Source: Microbacterium sp. XT11 (GTDB taxonomy: Bacteria; Actinomycetota; Actinomycetes; Actinomycetales; Microbacteriaceae). Taken from it: 64,000 nt of DNA. Below are positions 16,269 through 23,461 of the stretch, piece after piece. The position numbers and the translations under genes are program-made. The notes below the pieces were generated by a model. The model was not told the DNA's origin. It saw nothing but the letters and a program-made list of their open reading frames with translations, and did not search any database. The stretch covers positions 993,081 to 1,057,080 of the forward strand of contig NZ_CP013859.1 in assembly GCF_001513675.1 (NCBI RefSeq), given 5' to 3'. The stretch's first letter is position 1. The number at the start of each line of letters is the position of its first letter.

Positions 16269-16888
16269 GTCGCACCCTCCGCGCGAGGCGCCTGCAGCAT
16301 CGCGCGAAGCTTCGCCAAGCACCGCTGCCTCGTCGGCCCGATGCTGCCGATCGGCATCGACAGGTCGGCGGCGATGGCGGCGTAGTCGGGGCGGTCGTCG
16401 AACGCGACGACGCGCAGCAGGCGCTGGCAGCGTTCGTTCAGGGCGCGGACGGCCGACCACAGGCGCCGATTCTCATCGCCCGTCGCCGCGCGTTCCTCGG
16501 CCGAAGCCTGTTCGGGGAGGAGCACGTCGAGGTCGTCGGGCTCGGCGGTGTCGACTCGGCCCTGAGCCTTGCCTGCCTTCCACGCCTCGCGGCGTGCGGT
16601 GGTGGTGAGCCAGGCCGACACGGCCTTCGGGTCGGCGATCGTGCGCTGCGACCGCACGAGCCGCAGCCAGGTCGTCTGCACGACGTCCTCCGCGAGGGTG
16701 CGTTCGAGACCGTAGGCGCGCACCACATGCCACAGCACAGGCGTCATCAGCCGCACGAGGTCGTCCATCGCACGGCTGTCGCCGTCCCGCCACGCGCCGA
16801 AGAAGTGCGCCGCGCGTGTCCACCGCGCGGCGCCGTCCCCGGGTGCGAGATCGGCGTCGCCGGGAGCGCCGTCGATCATGAGTCCCAT
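16265..16888 (-). CDS. ECF-like sigma-70 family RNA polymerase sigma factor
   Basis: This 207-residue protein has sigma region 2 (DSRAMDDLVRLMTPVLWHVV, then ERTLAEDVVQTTWLRLV) and region 4 (LNERCQRLLRVVAF, then SMPIGSIGPTRQRCLAKLR). The GSIGPTR signature in the recognition helix is typical of one group of actinobacterial ECF-like sigma factors. It leads the beta-domain/subtilase/CHAT cassette and likely directs its own operon. The start is uncertain: ATG 16888 and ATG 16879 are both in frame and neither has a clear ribosome site. The palindrome TGTGATCACA abuts ATG 16888. Confidence 0.85.
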   Translation of the reverse strand: MGLMIDGAPGDADLAPGDGAARWTRAAHFFGAWRDGDSRAMDDLVRLMTPVLWHVVRAYGLERTLAEDVVQTTWLRLVRSQRTIADPKAVSAWLTTTARREAWKAGKAQGRVDTAEPDDLDVLLPEQASAEERAATGDENRRLWSAVRALNERCQRLLRVVAFDDRPDYAAIAADLSMPIGSIGPTRQRCLAKLRAMLQAPRAEGAT

Positions 16889-16893
16889 TGTGA

Positions 16894-17073
16894 TCACATC
16901 ACCAAGGAGCGCGGCAAGGGCTTGCTGATACATGACCGGAGGTCTTGTGCCGGGCTCCGGGTGTCGACGAGCACGGCGCGCCCTTCGGCGACCGCCTCCG
17001 CGGCCGCGACGACGTCGATCTCGTACGACAGCCGCGCGTCGACGAAGGCGAGGCGCGCCGCGATGTCGCTCAC
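16894..17073 (-). pseudogene. Truncated rhodanese-like domain gene (N-terminal remnant)
   Basis: A 59-codon frame begins at GTG 17073, overlapping the KDPG aldolase stop (GTGA), and ends at TGA 16894. Its first ~42 residues look like the start of an actinobacterial rhodanese: RLAFVDARLSYEID and then AVLVDTRSPA. The rest of the domain (W..G.I.GA.H, active-site Cys loop) is missing; after SPA the sequence turns into unrelated QDLRSCISKPL. The break lies just upstream of the sigma gene, suggesting that the protease cassette or a deletion removed the remainder. Confidence 0.65.
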
Positions 17074-17696
17074 GGCCGGTTCTTCGACTCGAGCAGATCG
17101 GCCAGCAGAGGGAGCTGCGCCGGGTCTTCAAGAGCCGAGCCGACGGCGACGACGCGAGCCCCGGCGCGCAGGTACTCGCCCGCGTTCGCGGCGCTCATGC
17201 CGCCCGTCGTGACGAACTGCGCCTGGGGGAACGGCCCCTGCATGGCCGACAGCCACGGCGTGCCCAGCACCGACGCGGGGAAGGCCTTCAGCCAGGTGAG
17301 CCCGGACTTCAGCGCCAGCTGCACCTCGCTCGGGGTCGCGACGCCGGGGAGGCTCAGCAGCCCCGCGTCGTGCGAGGCGCGTACGACGTCGAGGTCGAGC
17401 CCAGGGCTGACGGTGAACGCGGCTCCGGCATCCGCCGCCTGCGCCACGTGCTCGGTGGACACCACCGTGCCGGCGCCGACGATCTTGCCGCGCTCCCGCC
17501 CGGCCGCGGCGACGACGCGCAGCGCCTCGATGTCGCTTTCCGACTGGATCGGCAGCTCGACCACATCGATGCCGAGGTCCCAGGCGGTCGTCGACACCGC
17601 CAGGCTGCGTTCCGCGCCCATGCCGCGCAGGATCGCCATGAGCGTCGCGCCGCCGAAGAGCTCCTCGAAGCCGGAATTGTCCAGCGTGTTCGTCAT
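17070..17696 (-). CDS. eda: 2-dehydro-3-deoxy-6-phosphogluconate (KDPG/KDPGal) aldolase
   Basis: This 208-residue aldolase has the Eda landmarks: GATLMAILRGM at the start, VVELPIQS with the proton-relay Glu, GAGTVVSTEHV, and the Schiff-base Lys in TWLKAFPAS. It splits a 2-keto-3-deoxy-phospho-sugar acid into pyruvate and glyceraldehyde-3-P. It sits 16 nt after the KDG kinase that would make its substrate. ATG 17696 was preferred over 17702 because AGAGGA then lies 8 nt upstream. Confidence 0.92.
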   Translation of the reverse strand: MTNTLDNSGFEELFGGATLMAILRGMGAERSLAVSTTAWDLGIDVVELPIQSESDIEALRVVAAAGRERGKIVGAGTVVSTEHVAQAADAGAAFTVSPGLDLDVVRASHDAGLLSLPGVATPSEVQLALKSGLTWLKAFPASVLGTPWLSAMQGPFPQAQFVTTGGMSAANAGEYLRAGARVVAVGSALEDPAQLPLLADLLESKNRP

Positions 17697-17712
17697 CGTC
17701 ATCGTCCTCTCG

Positions 17713-18642
17713 TCATCGCGCGCGGGGTTCCGCGGCATCCGTACCGTCCGCTCCGACGACATCGCCGGTCGACTGCAGCACGAGGTGCGCCCGACGGTGT
17801 CCGCCCTGCAGCCGCTCCGCGGGCGCGTCGCCCGCGAGCAGACCGGCCAGGTATCCGGCGGCGAAGGCATCGCCCGCGCCCACCGCCTCGACCACGTCGG
17901 TCGGGATGGCCGGGGCGAACACGGTGCCGTCGGCGGAGTACTCGGTGGCCCCGACGTCGCCGTCCTTGACGACGAGGCGGCCGGCGTGGGGGAGCAGGGC
18001 CCTGACGTCGTCGGGAGTGGCCGTGCCCCACAGTGTCTGCGCTTCGTCGAGACCGACGAAGGCGATGTCCGCCCGGTCGGCGAGACCGCGCAGCACGGGA
18101 CCCGCGTCGGATGCCGACCACAGCGCGGCGCGGTGGTTCACGTCGAAGCTGAGCTGGGCATCGCCGGCAGCCACGCGTGCGATGACGCCGTCGATGAGGC
18201 GGGCGCATCCTGCCGAGAGCGCAGGCGTGATGCCGGAGATGTGCACGATCCGCGCCTGCTCCAGGGGTACGTCGGCGATGCTCTCCGGTGTCATTCGCGA
18301 CGCCGCCGAGCCGGCGCGGTAGTAGAGCACCCCGCGGCCGGGGTCTTTGAAGTAGACGCCGGTGGGGGCATCCGGGTCGAACCGCACCCACCGGGTATCG
18401 ACGCCCTGCGCGGAGATCGTGCGGTGCACGCGATGGCCGAGCACGTCGTCGCCCAGGGCGCCCGCCCAGGCCGTCCGGCGTCCGAGAGCTGCCGCATGCG
18501 CGGCCACGTTCGACTCGGCGCCGCCGATGCTCAGCCGCACGTCGACGGCGTCGGCGAGCGGTGTCGCGTCGCGCGGCGTGACCAGGGCCATGGTCTCGCC
18601 GAGGGCGATGAGCTCGGGGGTGGCGGTATGCATGGTTGTCAT
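17713..18642 (-). CDS. kdgK: 2-dehydro-3-deoxygluconate (KDG) kinase, PfkB family
   Basis: This 309-residue ribokinase-fold kinase has LSIGGAESNVAAHAAALG near the N-terminus for sugar binding and VEAVGAGDAFAAGYLAGLL near the C-terminus with the catalytic Asp. GVYFKDPGRGVLYYRAGSAAS is like KdgK (cut here into shorter motifs GVYFKD and YYRAGSAAS). With the adjacent KDPG aldolase it forms the lower part of a sugar-acid (gluconate/galacturonate-type) pathway. Two in-frame ATGs (18642, 18633) exist without a strong ribosome site. Confidence 0.88.
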   Translation of the reverse strand: MTTMHTATPELIALGETMALVTPRDATPLADAVDVRLSIGGAESNVAAHAAALGRRTAWAGALGDDVLGHRVHRTISAQGVDTRWVRFDPDAPTGVYFKDPGRGVLYYRAGSAASRMTPESIADVPLEQARIVHISGITPALSAGCARLIDGVIARVAAGDAQLSFDVNHRAALWSASDAGPVLRGLADRADIAFVGLDEAQTLWGTATPDDVRALLPHAGRLVVKDGDVGATEYSADGTVFAPAIPTDVVEAVGAGDAFAAGYLAGLLAGDAPAERLQGGHRRAHLVLQSTGDVVGADGTDAAEPRAR

Positions 18643-18676
18643 GATGACGACGGTGCGCAGCACCCGCAACGAGCGT

Positions 18677-18697
18677 TGCAGCATATGCACAGTGCAT
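18677..18697. promoter_or_regulatory. Palindromic motif in divergent KDG kinase / deaminase promoter
   Basis: TTGCAGCATATGCACAGTGC contains the 8-bp palindrome GCATATGC and three TGCA half-sites in 21 bp. It lies in the 107-bp gap between the minus-strand kinase and the plus-strand gene at 18750. It is a natural target for the IclR regulator encoded at 20049; this is inference. Confidence 0.45.
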
Positions 18698-18749
18698 TGA
18701 TCGGGGGTAGGTTCGAGCACGACGCGGATCGATCACCCGGGAGGACTCC

Positions 18750-20039
18750 ATGGCACAGCGGCTGATGCTCGACGGACTGGGCGCGCAGGTGCTCACCCCA
18801 CGGGAGAAGGGCATCCCCGAGCGCGCGTTCGGACTCACGGTCGACGAGTTCCTCGCCACCGGCCCGCGCCTCAGCGAGTTCTGGACGCCCCTCATCGCGC
18901 TCGACGACGCAGCGATGAATGCGAACATCGCCGTCATGGCCGACTGGACGGCCGCGCGCGGCCTGGAGCTCATGCCGCACGGCAAGACGACCATGGCCCC
19001 AGCGCTGTGGCAGCGCCAGCTCGACGCCGGATGCCCCGGCATCACCCTGGCCACCATGGGCCAGGTGCGCGCGGCGCGGACCTTCGGGCTCGACGAGGTG
19101 ATGCTCGCCAACGCCGTCGTCGACCGCCGGTCGCTGCACTGGCTGGCCGCGGAGCTCGCCGACCCCGACTTCCGCTTCGTGTCGTGGGCAGACTCGGTCG
19201 CGACCGTCGAGCGCATGCAGGGCGCGCTGAGGGAGACCGGCGTCCCGCGGCGCGTGGACGTGTGCGTCGAGCTCGGCGCGGCGGGCGGCCGCACCGGTGC
19301 CCGAACGCTCGACGAGGCCGTGGAGATCGCCGGGGCGATCGCGGCATCCGATGTGCTGCGCCTGGCCGGCGTCGCGGGCTACGAAGGGGCGCTCGGACAC
19401 GACCGTTCGCCCGCGGCGCTCGCCGCGGTGCGCGAGTACCTGCAGCTGCAGCTCGCCCTGCACTCCGCCGTGTCGGACCTGTACGACGACGAGGGCGACG
19501 TCTTCGTCACGGCGGGCGGCAGCGCCTACTTCGACGTGGTCGCGGATGTCTACGGCGAGGCGATCCGTGCGGGCGACGGCGTGCGCTGGACGATGCGCTC
19601 CGGGGCGTACATCGTGCACGACGACGGGTTCTACCGCGGCATCTCGCCGCTCGACGCGAGCTACGAGGGCGAGCACGACGCGCTGCGGGCCGCCATGCAC
19701 GGATACGCCCGTGTGGTGTCGCATCCGGAGCCTGGCCTGGCGCTCGTCGACGGCGGCAAGCGCGACTTCCCCTTCGACGAGGGCCTGCCCGAGCCGCAGA
19801 CCGTGGCCGGCGAGCTCGGGGGAGCCGGTGCGCCGCTGGGGGACGCGACGATCTCGGCCATGAACGACCAGCACTCCTTCCTTCGCCTCGCGGATGCGGG
19901 GGCGGATGCCGGTGTGGGCGACGTCGTGCGGCTCGGCCTCTCCCACCCCTGCACGGCCTTCGACAAGTGGGATCTGCTGCCCGTGGTCGCCTCGGCCGAC
20001 GACGACCGCGTCGTCGAGCTCGTTCGCACCTTCTTCTGA
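18750..20039 (+). CDS. D-serine dehydratase-like / alanine-racemase-fold amino acid deaminase
   Basis: This 429-residue PLP enzyme has an alanine racemase-type TIM barrel with the PLP lysine in LMPHGKTTMAP (near residue 78). The C-terminal D-serine dehydratase-like domain has the metal site LSHPCTAFDKW near residue 400. Members act on D-amino acids or beta-hydroxy amino acids such as D-serine or D-threonine. It starts 107 bp from the divergent KDG kinase and is followed 9 nt later by the IclR gene, so all four genes may be one regulatory unit. The ribosome site GGGAGG is 8 nt before ATG. Confidence 0.85.
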   Translation: MAQRLMLDGLGAQVLTPREKGIPERAFGLTVDEFLATGPRLSEFWTPLIALDDAAMNANIAVMADWTAARGLELMPHGKTTMAPALWQRQLDAGCPGITLATMGQVRAARTFGLDEVMLANAVVDRRSLHWLAAELADPDFRFVSWADSVATVERMQGALRETGVPRRVDVCVELGAAGGRTGARTLDEAVEIAGAIAASDVLRLAGVAGYEGALGHDRSPAALAAVREYLQLQLALHSAVSDLYDDEGDVFVTAGGSAYFDVVADVYGEAIRAGDGVRWTMRSGAYIVHDDGFYRGISPLDASYEGEHDALRAAMHGYARVVSHPEPGLALVDGGKRDFPFDEGLPEPQTVAGELGGAGAPLGDATISAMNDQHSFLRLADAGADAGVGDVVRLGLSHPCTAFDKWDLLPVVASADDDRVVELVRTFF

Positions 20040-20048
20040 GGAGCACAC

Positions 20049-20783
20049 GTGTCGCAGAGTGTCCGCCGAGCGGCCCGGATCCTGGACGCCATCGCCGCGA
20101 AGCCGAAGACGGTGGCCGAGCTCGCCGTCGAGTTCGGTCTGCACCGGTCGACCATGTTCCGTGAGCTGCAGACGCTCGAGGACGTGGGGTTCGCGCGCCG
20201 TCGTTCCGACGGCAGCTATGTGCTGGCCTTCCACCTCGTCTCGCTCGCGCAGGTCGCGCTGGAGAACCTCGACCTGCGGCAGGCGGCGTCCGCCCACGTG
20301 CGCGAGCTGCACGAAGTGGTCGGCAACACGCTGCACGTCGCGGCGCTCATCGACGACACGATCGTCTACGTCGACAAGGTCGAGGACCAGGGCGGCGTAC
20401 GCATGTACTCGCGCATCGGCTCGCGCGTGCTGCCGCACTGCACGGGGGTGGGCAAGGCGATCCTCGCCGACCTCGACGGAACGCGGCGAGACGCGGTGCT
20501 CGCCGGGACGGACTGGACGCCCCACACCGCGCGGACGATCACCTCGCGGGCCGACCTCGATGCCGAGCTCGACGCGGTCTCGGCGAGGGGGTGGGCCGTG
20601 GACGACGCGGAGTTCGAGGACTTCGTCAACTGCGTCGCGGTTCCCATCCGCAGCCCCGTCGGCGTGGTCGGCGCGCTCTCGCTCACCGCGATCAGGATGG
20701 TGCAGGACCTCGACGAGCTGGCCCTGCGCGTGCCGCTGCTGCAGCGCACGGCGGCGCGCATCGCCCGCGAGATCGGCTGGTGA
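20049..20783 (+). CDS. IclR-family transcriptional regulator
   Basis: This 244-residue regulator has a winged helix-turn-helix at the N-terminus (VAELAVEFGLHRSTMFRELQ) and an IclR effector domain with HVAALIDDTIVYVDKVE and PHCTGVGKAILA. It starts at GTG 20049, 9 nt after the deaminase stop with GAGGAGCAC upstream. It likely controls this deaminase and the divergent KDG kinase/KDPG aldolase pair. Confidence 0.9.
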   Translation: MSQSVRRAARILDAIAAKPKTVAELAVEFGLHRSTMFRELQTLEDVGFARRRSDGSYVLAFHLVSLAQVALENLDLRQAASAHVRELHEVVGNTLHVAALIDDTIVYVDKVEDQGGVRMYSRIGSRVLPHCTGVGKAILADLDGTRRDAVLAGTDWTPHTARTITSRADLDAELDAVSARGWAVDDAEFEDFVNCVAVPIRSPVGVVGALSLTAIRMVQDLDELALRVPLLQRTAARIAREIGW

Positions 20784-20874
20784 AGTATTCGGCTAGCTTG
20801 TCGCCGTATCCGCTTTCGATGCCGAGGAATTCCTGCGCCTGGCTGTTGCCGTGCCCTTGGCGGATCCAGCTCAT
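20784..20874 (-). pseudogene. 5' remnant of a gene coupled to the HicB-like gene
   Basis: An ATG at 20874 overlaps the stop of the HicB-like gene (ATGA) and reads MSWIRQGHGNSQAQEFLG and then IESGYGDKLAEYF, a plausible protein start with codon use less GC-biased than its surroundings. It then runs into the antisense of the IclR gene with no natural end. The family is not recognised. The junction near 20784 looks like a deletion or insertion boundary. Confidence 0.45.
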
Positions 20875-21176
20875 CGCTCCATGATGCCCGTTGTCGTCTG
20901 GGTGGTGGCGGCGGGCGCAGATGAGCTGCCTTCGTTCAGGAGGCTGTCGGACCACATGGGGTGCAGGGCGCTACGGCGCTTGATGATGACGTGGAACCGG
21001 TGTGGCTCGACGTCGAGCCACGTTGCGATGAGGTCGCGGGCCTGGTGCTCGGTCTCGCGGATTTTCAGCGCTTGGGAGACCGCGGCCGGGCCGAGTTCCG
21101 GGACCCGGACATGCCACCATCGGCCCTCTGGGTGGACTGTGACGAGGTAGGGCTTGCGCTGCACTCTTGACCGCAT
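20871..21176 (-). CDS. HicB-like small protein (possible antitoxin)
   Basis: This 101-residue protein has a short beta-strand core YLVTVHPEGRWWHVRVPELG followed by a helix (KIRETEHQARDLIATWL). This is the layout of HicB/DUF1902-type partial RNase H folds found in many actinobacterial antitoxin-like proteins. No helix-turn-helix is visible and no complete HicA toxin flanks it; the gene just downstream is a fragment. The Ser/Ala/Thr-rich tail is probably disordered. ATG 21176 was used; a GTG at 21194 is in frame. Confidence 0.5.
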   Translation of the reverse strand: MRSRVQRKPYLVTVHPEGRWWHVRVPELGPAAVSQALKIRETEHQARDLIATWLDVEPHRFHVIIKRRSALHPMWSDSLLNEGSSSAPAATTQTTTGIMER

Positions 21177-21297
21177 AAGAGAGCGACGATACACGCACCC
21201 GACGACGAGCCAGGAGAGTGATCGCTTCGCTGGTTGCGCTGAGGGTGACGGTGAGAGCCTGGTTGGTCCAGTCGAGTGACGCGCTGAGCTTCCCCAT
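21177..21297 (-). pseudogene. Possible degraded gene start upstream of the HicB-like gene
   Basis: A frame from ATG 21297 reads MGKLSASLDWTNQALTVTLS and then SEAITLLARRRVRVSSL, which looks like the beginning of a small beta protein. It loses coding character where it overlaps the HicB-like gene. No full-length product can be proposed. Confidence 0.25.
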
Positions 21298-21393
21298 GAA
21301 CGTCCCGGGGTGGTGAGTGCTAGGCTCGCCGATCCGATCGGCTTACGGACGGCGGAGTGTTCGTGCCCGCTCGTCGGGCGCGGTGCGACCGCG

Positions 21394-21399
21394 TATCGT
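21394..21399 (+). promoter_or_regulatory. -10 hexamer for a leaderless transcript
   Basis: TATCGT ends 6 nt before the GTG start at 21406, leaving no room for a Shine-Dalgarno. This is the geometry of leaderless mRNAs in Actinobacteria. Confidence 0.6.
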
Positions 21400-21405
21400 G
21401 GGGAA

Positions 21406-22527
21406 GTGCCTGACTTCCCCTACGCGCGCCTGCGGCGTCGGCCCGACGTCGAGGCCGCGAACCTGCAGGCGTACGACGCCACCGACGCCCTGCTCGTGGG
21501 CAGGGCTCTCGAGAGCGGCGTCCCGGGGCACGAGATCGCCGTCATCGGCGACGCGTACGGCGCGATCACCCTGCCGCTGACGGATGCCGGCCTCACCGGC
21601 ATCCGGGTGCATCAGGACCTCGCGACCGGCCGCCGGGCCCTCGCGCTCAACGCGGAAGAGCTCGGGCTCGCGGGGTTCTCGCCGCATGAGCTCGACGGAT
21701 CGCTGCTCGACGGCGCGCGGCTCGTGCTGCTGCAGCTGCCCAAGGCGCTCGCGGAGCTCGAGGAGATCGCAGACGCGGTCGCGCGGTGGGCGGCAGCCGA
21801 CGTCGTGCTCGTGGCAGGCGGCCGCGTGAAGCACATGACCCTCGCCCAGAACGACGTGCTCGGCCGCAGCTTCGCGCGGGTGCAGCCGCAGCGCGCCGAG
21901 CGGAAGTCCCGGCTGATCGTCGCGACGGAGCCGCGTGCGGTGCCGGCTCAGCCGCCGTATCCCGTGCGGGCGCACCATGAAGGCCTCGTGCTCGTGGCGC
22001 ACGGCGGGGCGTTCGCGGGGGCCAAGCTCGACATCGGCACCAGGGTGCTGCTCGACGTGCTCGCCGAGCTCCCCGGTTCTTCCCCTGCGTCTGTTCGCAC
22101 AGTCGTCGACCTCGGCTGCGGCACCGGCGCGCTCGCCGTCTCCGCGGCGATCGCGCACGCAGGCGCCCGGGTGGTCGCGACCGATCGTTCTGCAGCGGCC
22201 GTGGCCTCGGCACGCGCGACGGCGGAGGCGAACGGACTCGCCGACCGCATCGAGGTGACGCACGACGACGCCGGATCGCGGATTCCCGACGCGAGCGTGG
22301 ACGTCGTGCTGCTCAACCCGCCCTTCCATCTCGGCAGCAGTGTGCACACGGGAGCCGCGACCCGGCTGTTCGAGGCGGCGGCGCGGATGCTGCGCCCAGG
22401 CGGCGAGCTGCTCACGGTCTTCAACTCCGCCCTGGCGTACCGCCCCGAGCTCACGGCGCTCATCGGCCCGACCGAGCAGCTCCGCCGCACGCCGAAGTTC
22501 ACCGTCACACGAAGCATCCGTCGCTGA
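21406..22527 (+). CDS. Class I SAM-dependent rRNA guanine-N2 methyltransferase (RsmC/RlmG-like)
   Basis: This 373-residue protein is a tandem of two methyltransferase-like halves, as in RsmC and RlmG. The N-terminal half is degenerate, and the C-terminal half has the SAM motif VVDLGCGTGALAVSA and the catalytic motif LLNPPFHLG (NPPF of N2-guanine and N6-adenine enzymes). It should methylate a guanine in ribosomal RNA. GTG 21406 fits the leaderless promoter directly upstream. It has no functional partner nearby. Confidence 0.8.
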   Translation: MPDFPYARLRRRPDVEAANLQAYDATDALLVGRALESGVPGHEIAVIGDAYGAITLPLTDAGLTGIRVHQDLATGRRALALNAEELGLAGFSPHELDGSLLDGARLVLLQLPKALAELEEIADAVARWAAADVVLVAGGRVKHMTLAQNDVLGRSFARVQPQRAERKSRLIVATEPRAVPAQPPYPVRAHHEGLVLVAHGGAFAGAKLDIGTRVLLDVLAELPGSSPASVRTVVDLGCGTGALAVSAAIAHAGARVVATDRSAAAVASARATAEANGLADRIEVTHDDAGSRIPDASVDVVLLNPPFHLGSSVHTGAATRLFEAAARMLRPGGELLTVFNSALAYRPELTALIGPTEQLRRTPKFTVTRSIRR

Positions 22528-22659
22528 CCCGTCCTGCACACTCCGCGTGAGCCGAGGGTTCTCCACACATACTGGAATTCGGCCGCTAAGCGGGGCTTTT
22601 CTTCCCCTGGGCACTGGCAATCTGGGAGCGGACGGACCCATGATGGAAAGGTGCTCACC

Positions 22660-23139
22660 GTGACAGAACCGCAGATCTGGACAGCCCTCGGCATTCTTGC
22701 CGCGGCCCTCACCGGCATGATCGCCGTGGCGACGCAGCTGATGATGCGCACCATCGCGGCGCAGTTCGACGGGTTCGGCGGGATGTTCGCGGTAAGGGTG
22801 GAGGCGCTGCGCACGGAGATGATCGCCGGCTTCGAGAAGGTGCATCTCCGATTCGAGGCGGTGGATCGGCAGTTCGAAGCGGTCGACCGGCGGTTCGAGC
22901 ACATGGACGAGCGGCTCGACGGGATGGACAAGCGGCTCGACGGCATGGAGAAGCGGCTCGACGGGATGGACAAGCGGCTCGACGGCATGGAGAAGCGGCT
23001 CGATCGTGTCGAGCTCCGACTCGACGGTCTCGACGGAGATGTCCGCACGCTGATGGCGCGCACGATGCCCCTCGAGGCGACCCGTGCACGGGGTGCAGAC
23101 GGCGGGCCTGTTGGCCCCGGAATCGGCGACGCGACCTGA
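22660..23139 (+). CDS. Membrane-anchored coiled-coil protein with heptad repeats
   Basis: This 159-residue protein has one N-terminal membrane helix (ALGILAAALTGMIAVATQL), then a long amphipathic helix. Its centre is a perfect seven-residue repeat, KRLDGMD / KRLDGME, four times, flanked by looser copies (FEAVDRQ, FEHMDER). This is a parallel coiled coil that should oligomerise at the inner membrane. The tail after residue 125 is Gly/Pro-rich. GTG 22660 is chosen with GAAAGG 9 nt upstream; GTG 22651 is also in frame. The function is unknown. Confidence 0.7.
   Translation: MTEPQIWTALGILAAALTGMIAVATQLMMRTIAAQFDGFGGMFAVRVEALRTEMIAGFEKVHLRFEAVDRQFEAVDRRFEHMDERLDGMDKRLDGMEKRLDGMDKRLDGMEKRLDRVELRLDGLDGDVRTLMARTMPLEATRARGADGGPVGPGIGDAT
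22912..22995 (+). repeat. 21-bp coding minisatellite, four units
   Basis: Units start at 22912, 22933, 22954 and 22975 (CGGCTCGACGGSATGGASAAG) and alternate in two forms, so a 42-bp block was duplicated. Each unit encodes one coiled-coil heptad, so copy-number changes keep frame and register. Confidence 0.9.
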
Positions 23140-23461
23140 GTCGCGGCGTCCGGCGCGCGACCCGTCATTCCCCCGGTCAGGCCAGGAAACCGAACGAGGC
23201 TCAGCGTTACGGATTTGCCCCTGACCGGCCATTTCGTTAGGTTGGTCTGTGGGCCTCACGGCCCCAAGACCAGTCCGCGGCCGCGTCCTTCTTTCGATCT
23301 GCTGTGCTGCGAAGAGGCGTGGGCGTACGGTCGATGTTCTCTGCGGTGGATCCGAAATCCGCCGCCTGCGCCGCCACAGCACTGCCCTCGAAACGGCCCC
23401 GTGAACATCACCCGGGCGTAACCGAAGCGGGCTCGCCCACGAGGTGAGCCGTGGGGGAGAC
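23140..23461. promoter_or_regulatory. Leader/promoter region of the glycine betaine ABC operon
   Basis: This 322-bp stretch holds no gene. TTGCCC (23215-23220), a 17-bp spacer and TAGGTT (23238-23243) make a good housekeeping promoter. Immediately after is an imperfect hairpin (TGGTCTGTGGGC and GGCCCCAAGACCA, about 23243-23272) at the likely 5' end of a ~200-nt leader. The leader could carry osmotic or c-di-AMP control, but no known riboswitch motif was recognised. Confidence 0.5.

Noticed and set aside
11325-16888. Protease cassette as a known CBASS, gasdermin or type III-E CRISPR system
   Set aside because: No nucleotide cyclase, gasdermin-like pore former, Cas7-11 or crRNA array is found next to the CHAT gene.
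16889-16898. TGTGATCACA as a CRP binding site
   Set aside because: Only 10 bp, abuts the sigma start codon, and lacks the 6-bp spacer of CRP sites.
20871-21176. Complete HicAB toxin-antitoxin pair
   Set aside because: Only a HicB-like protein is seen; no intact HicA (dsRBD-like, catalytic His) frame flanks it.
22575-22586. GAATTCGGCCGC as cloning linker contamination
   Set aside because: The flanks continue as normal host-like sequence with correct gene spacing, and it is not an exact EcoRI-NotI adaptor.
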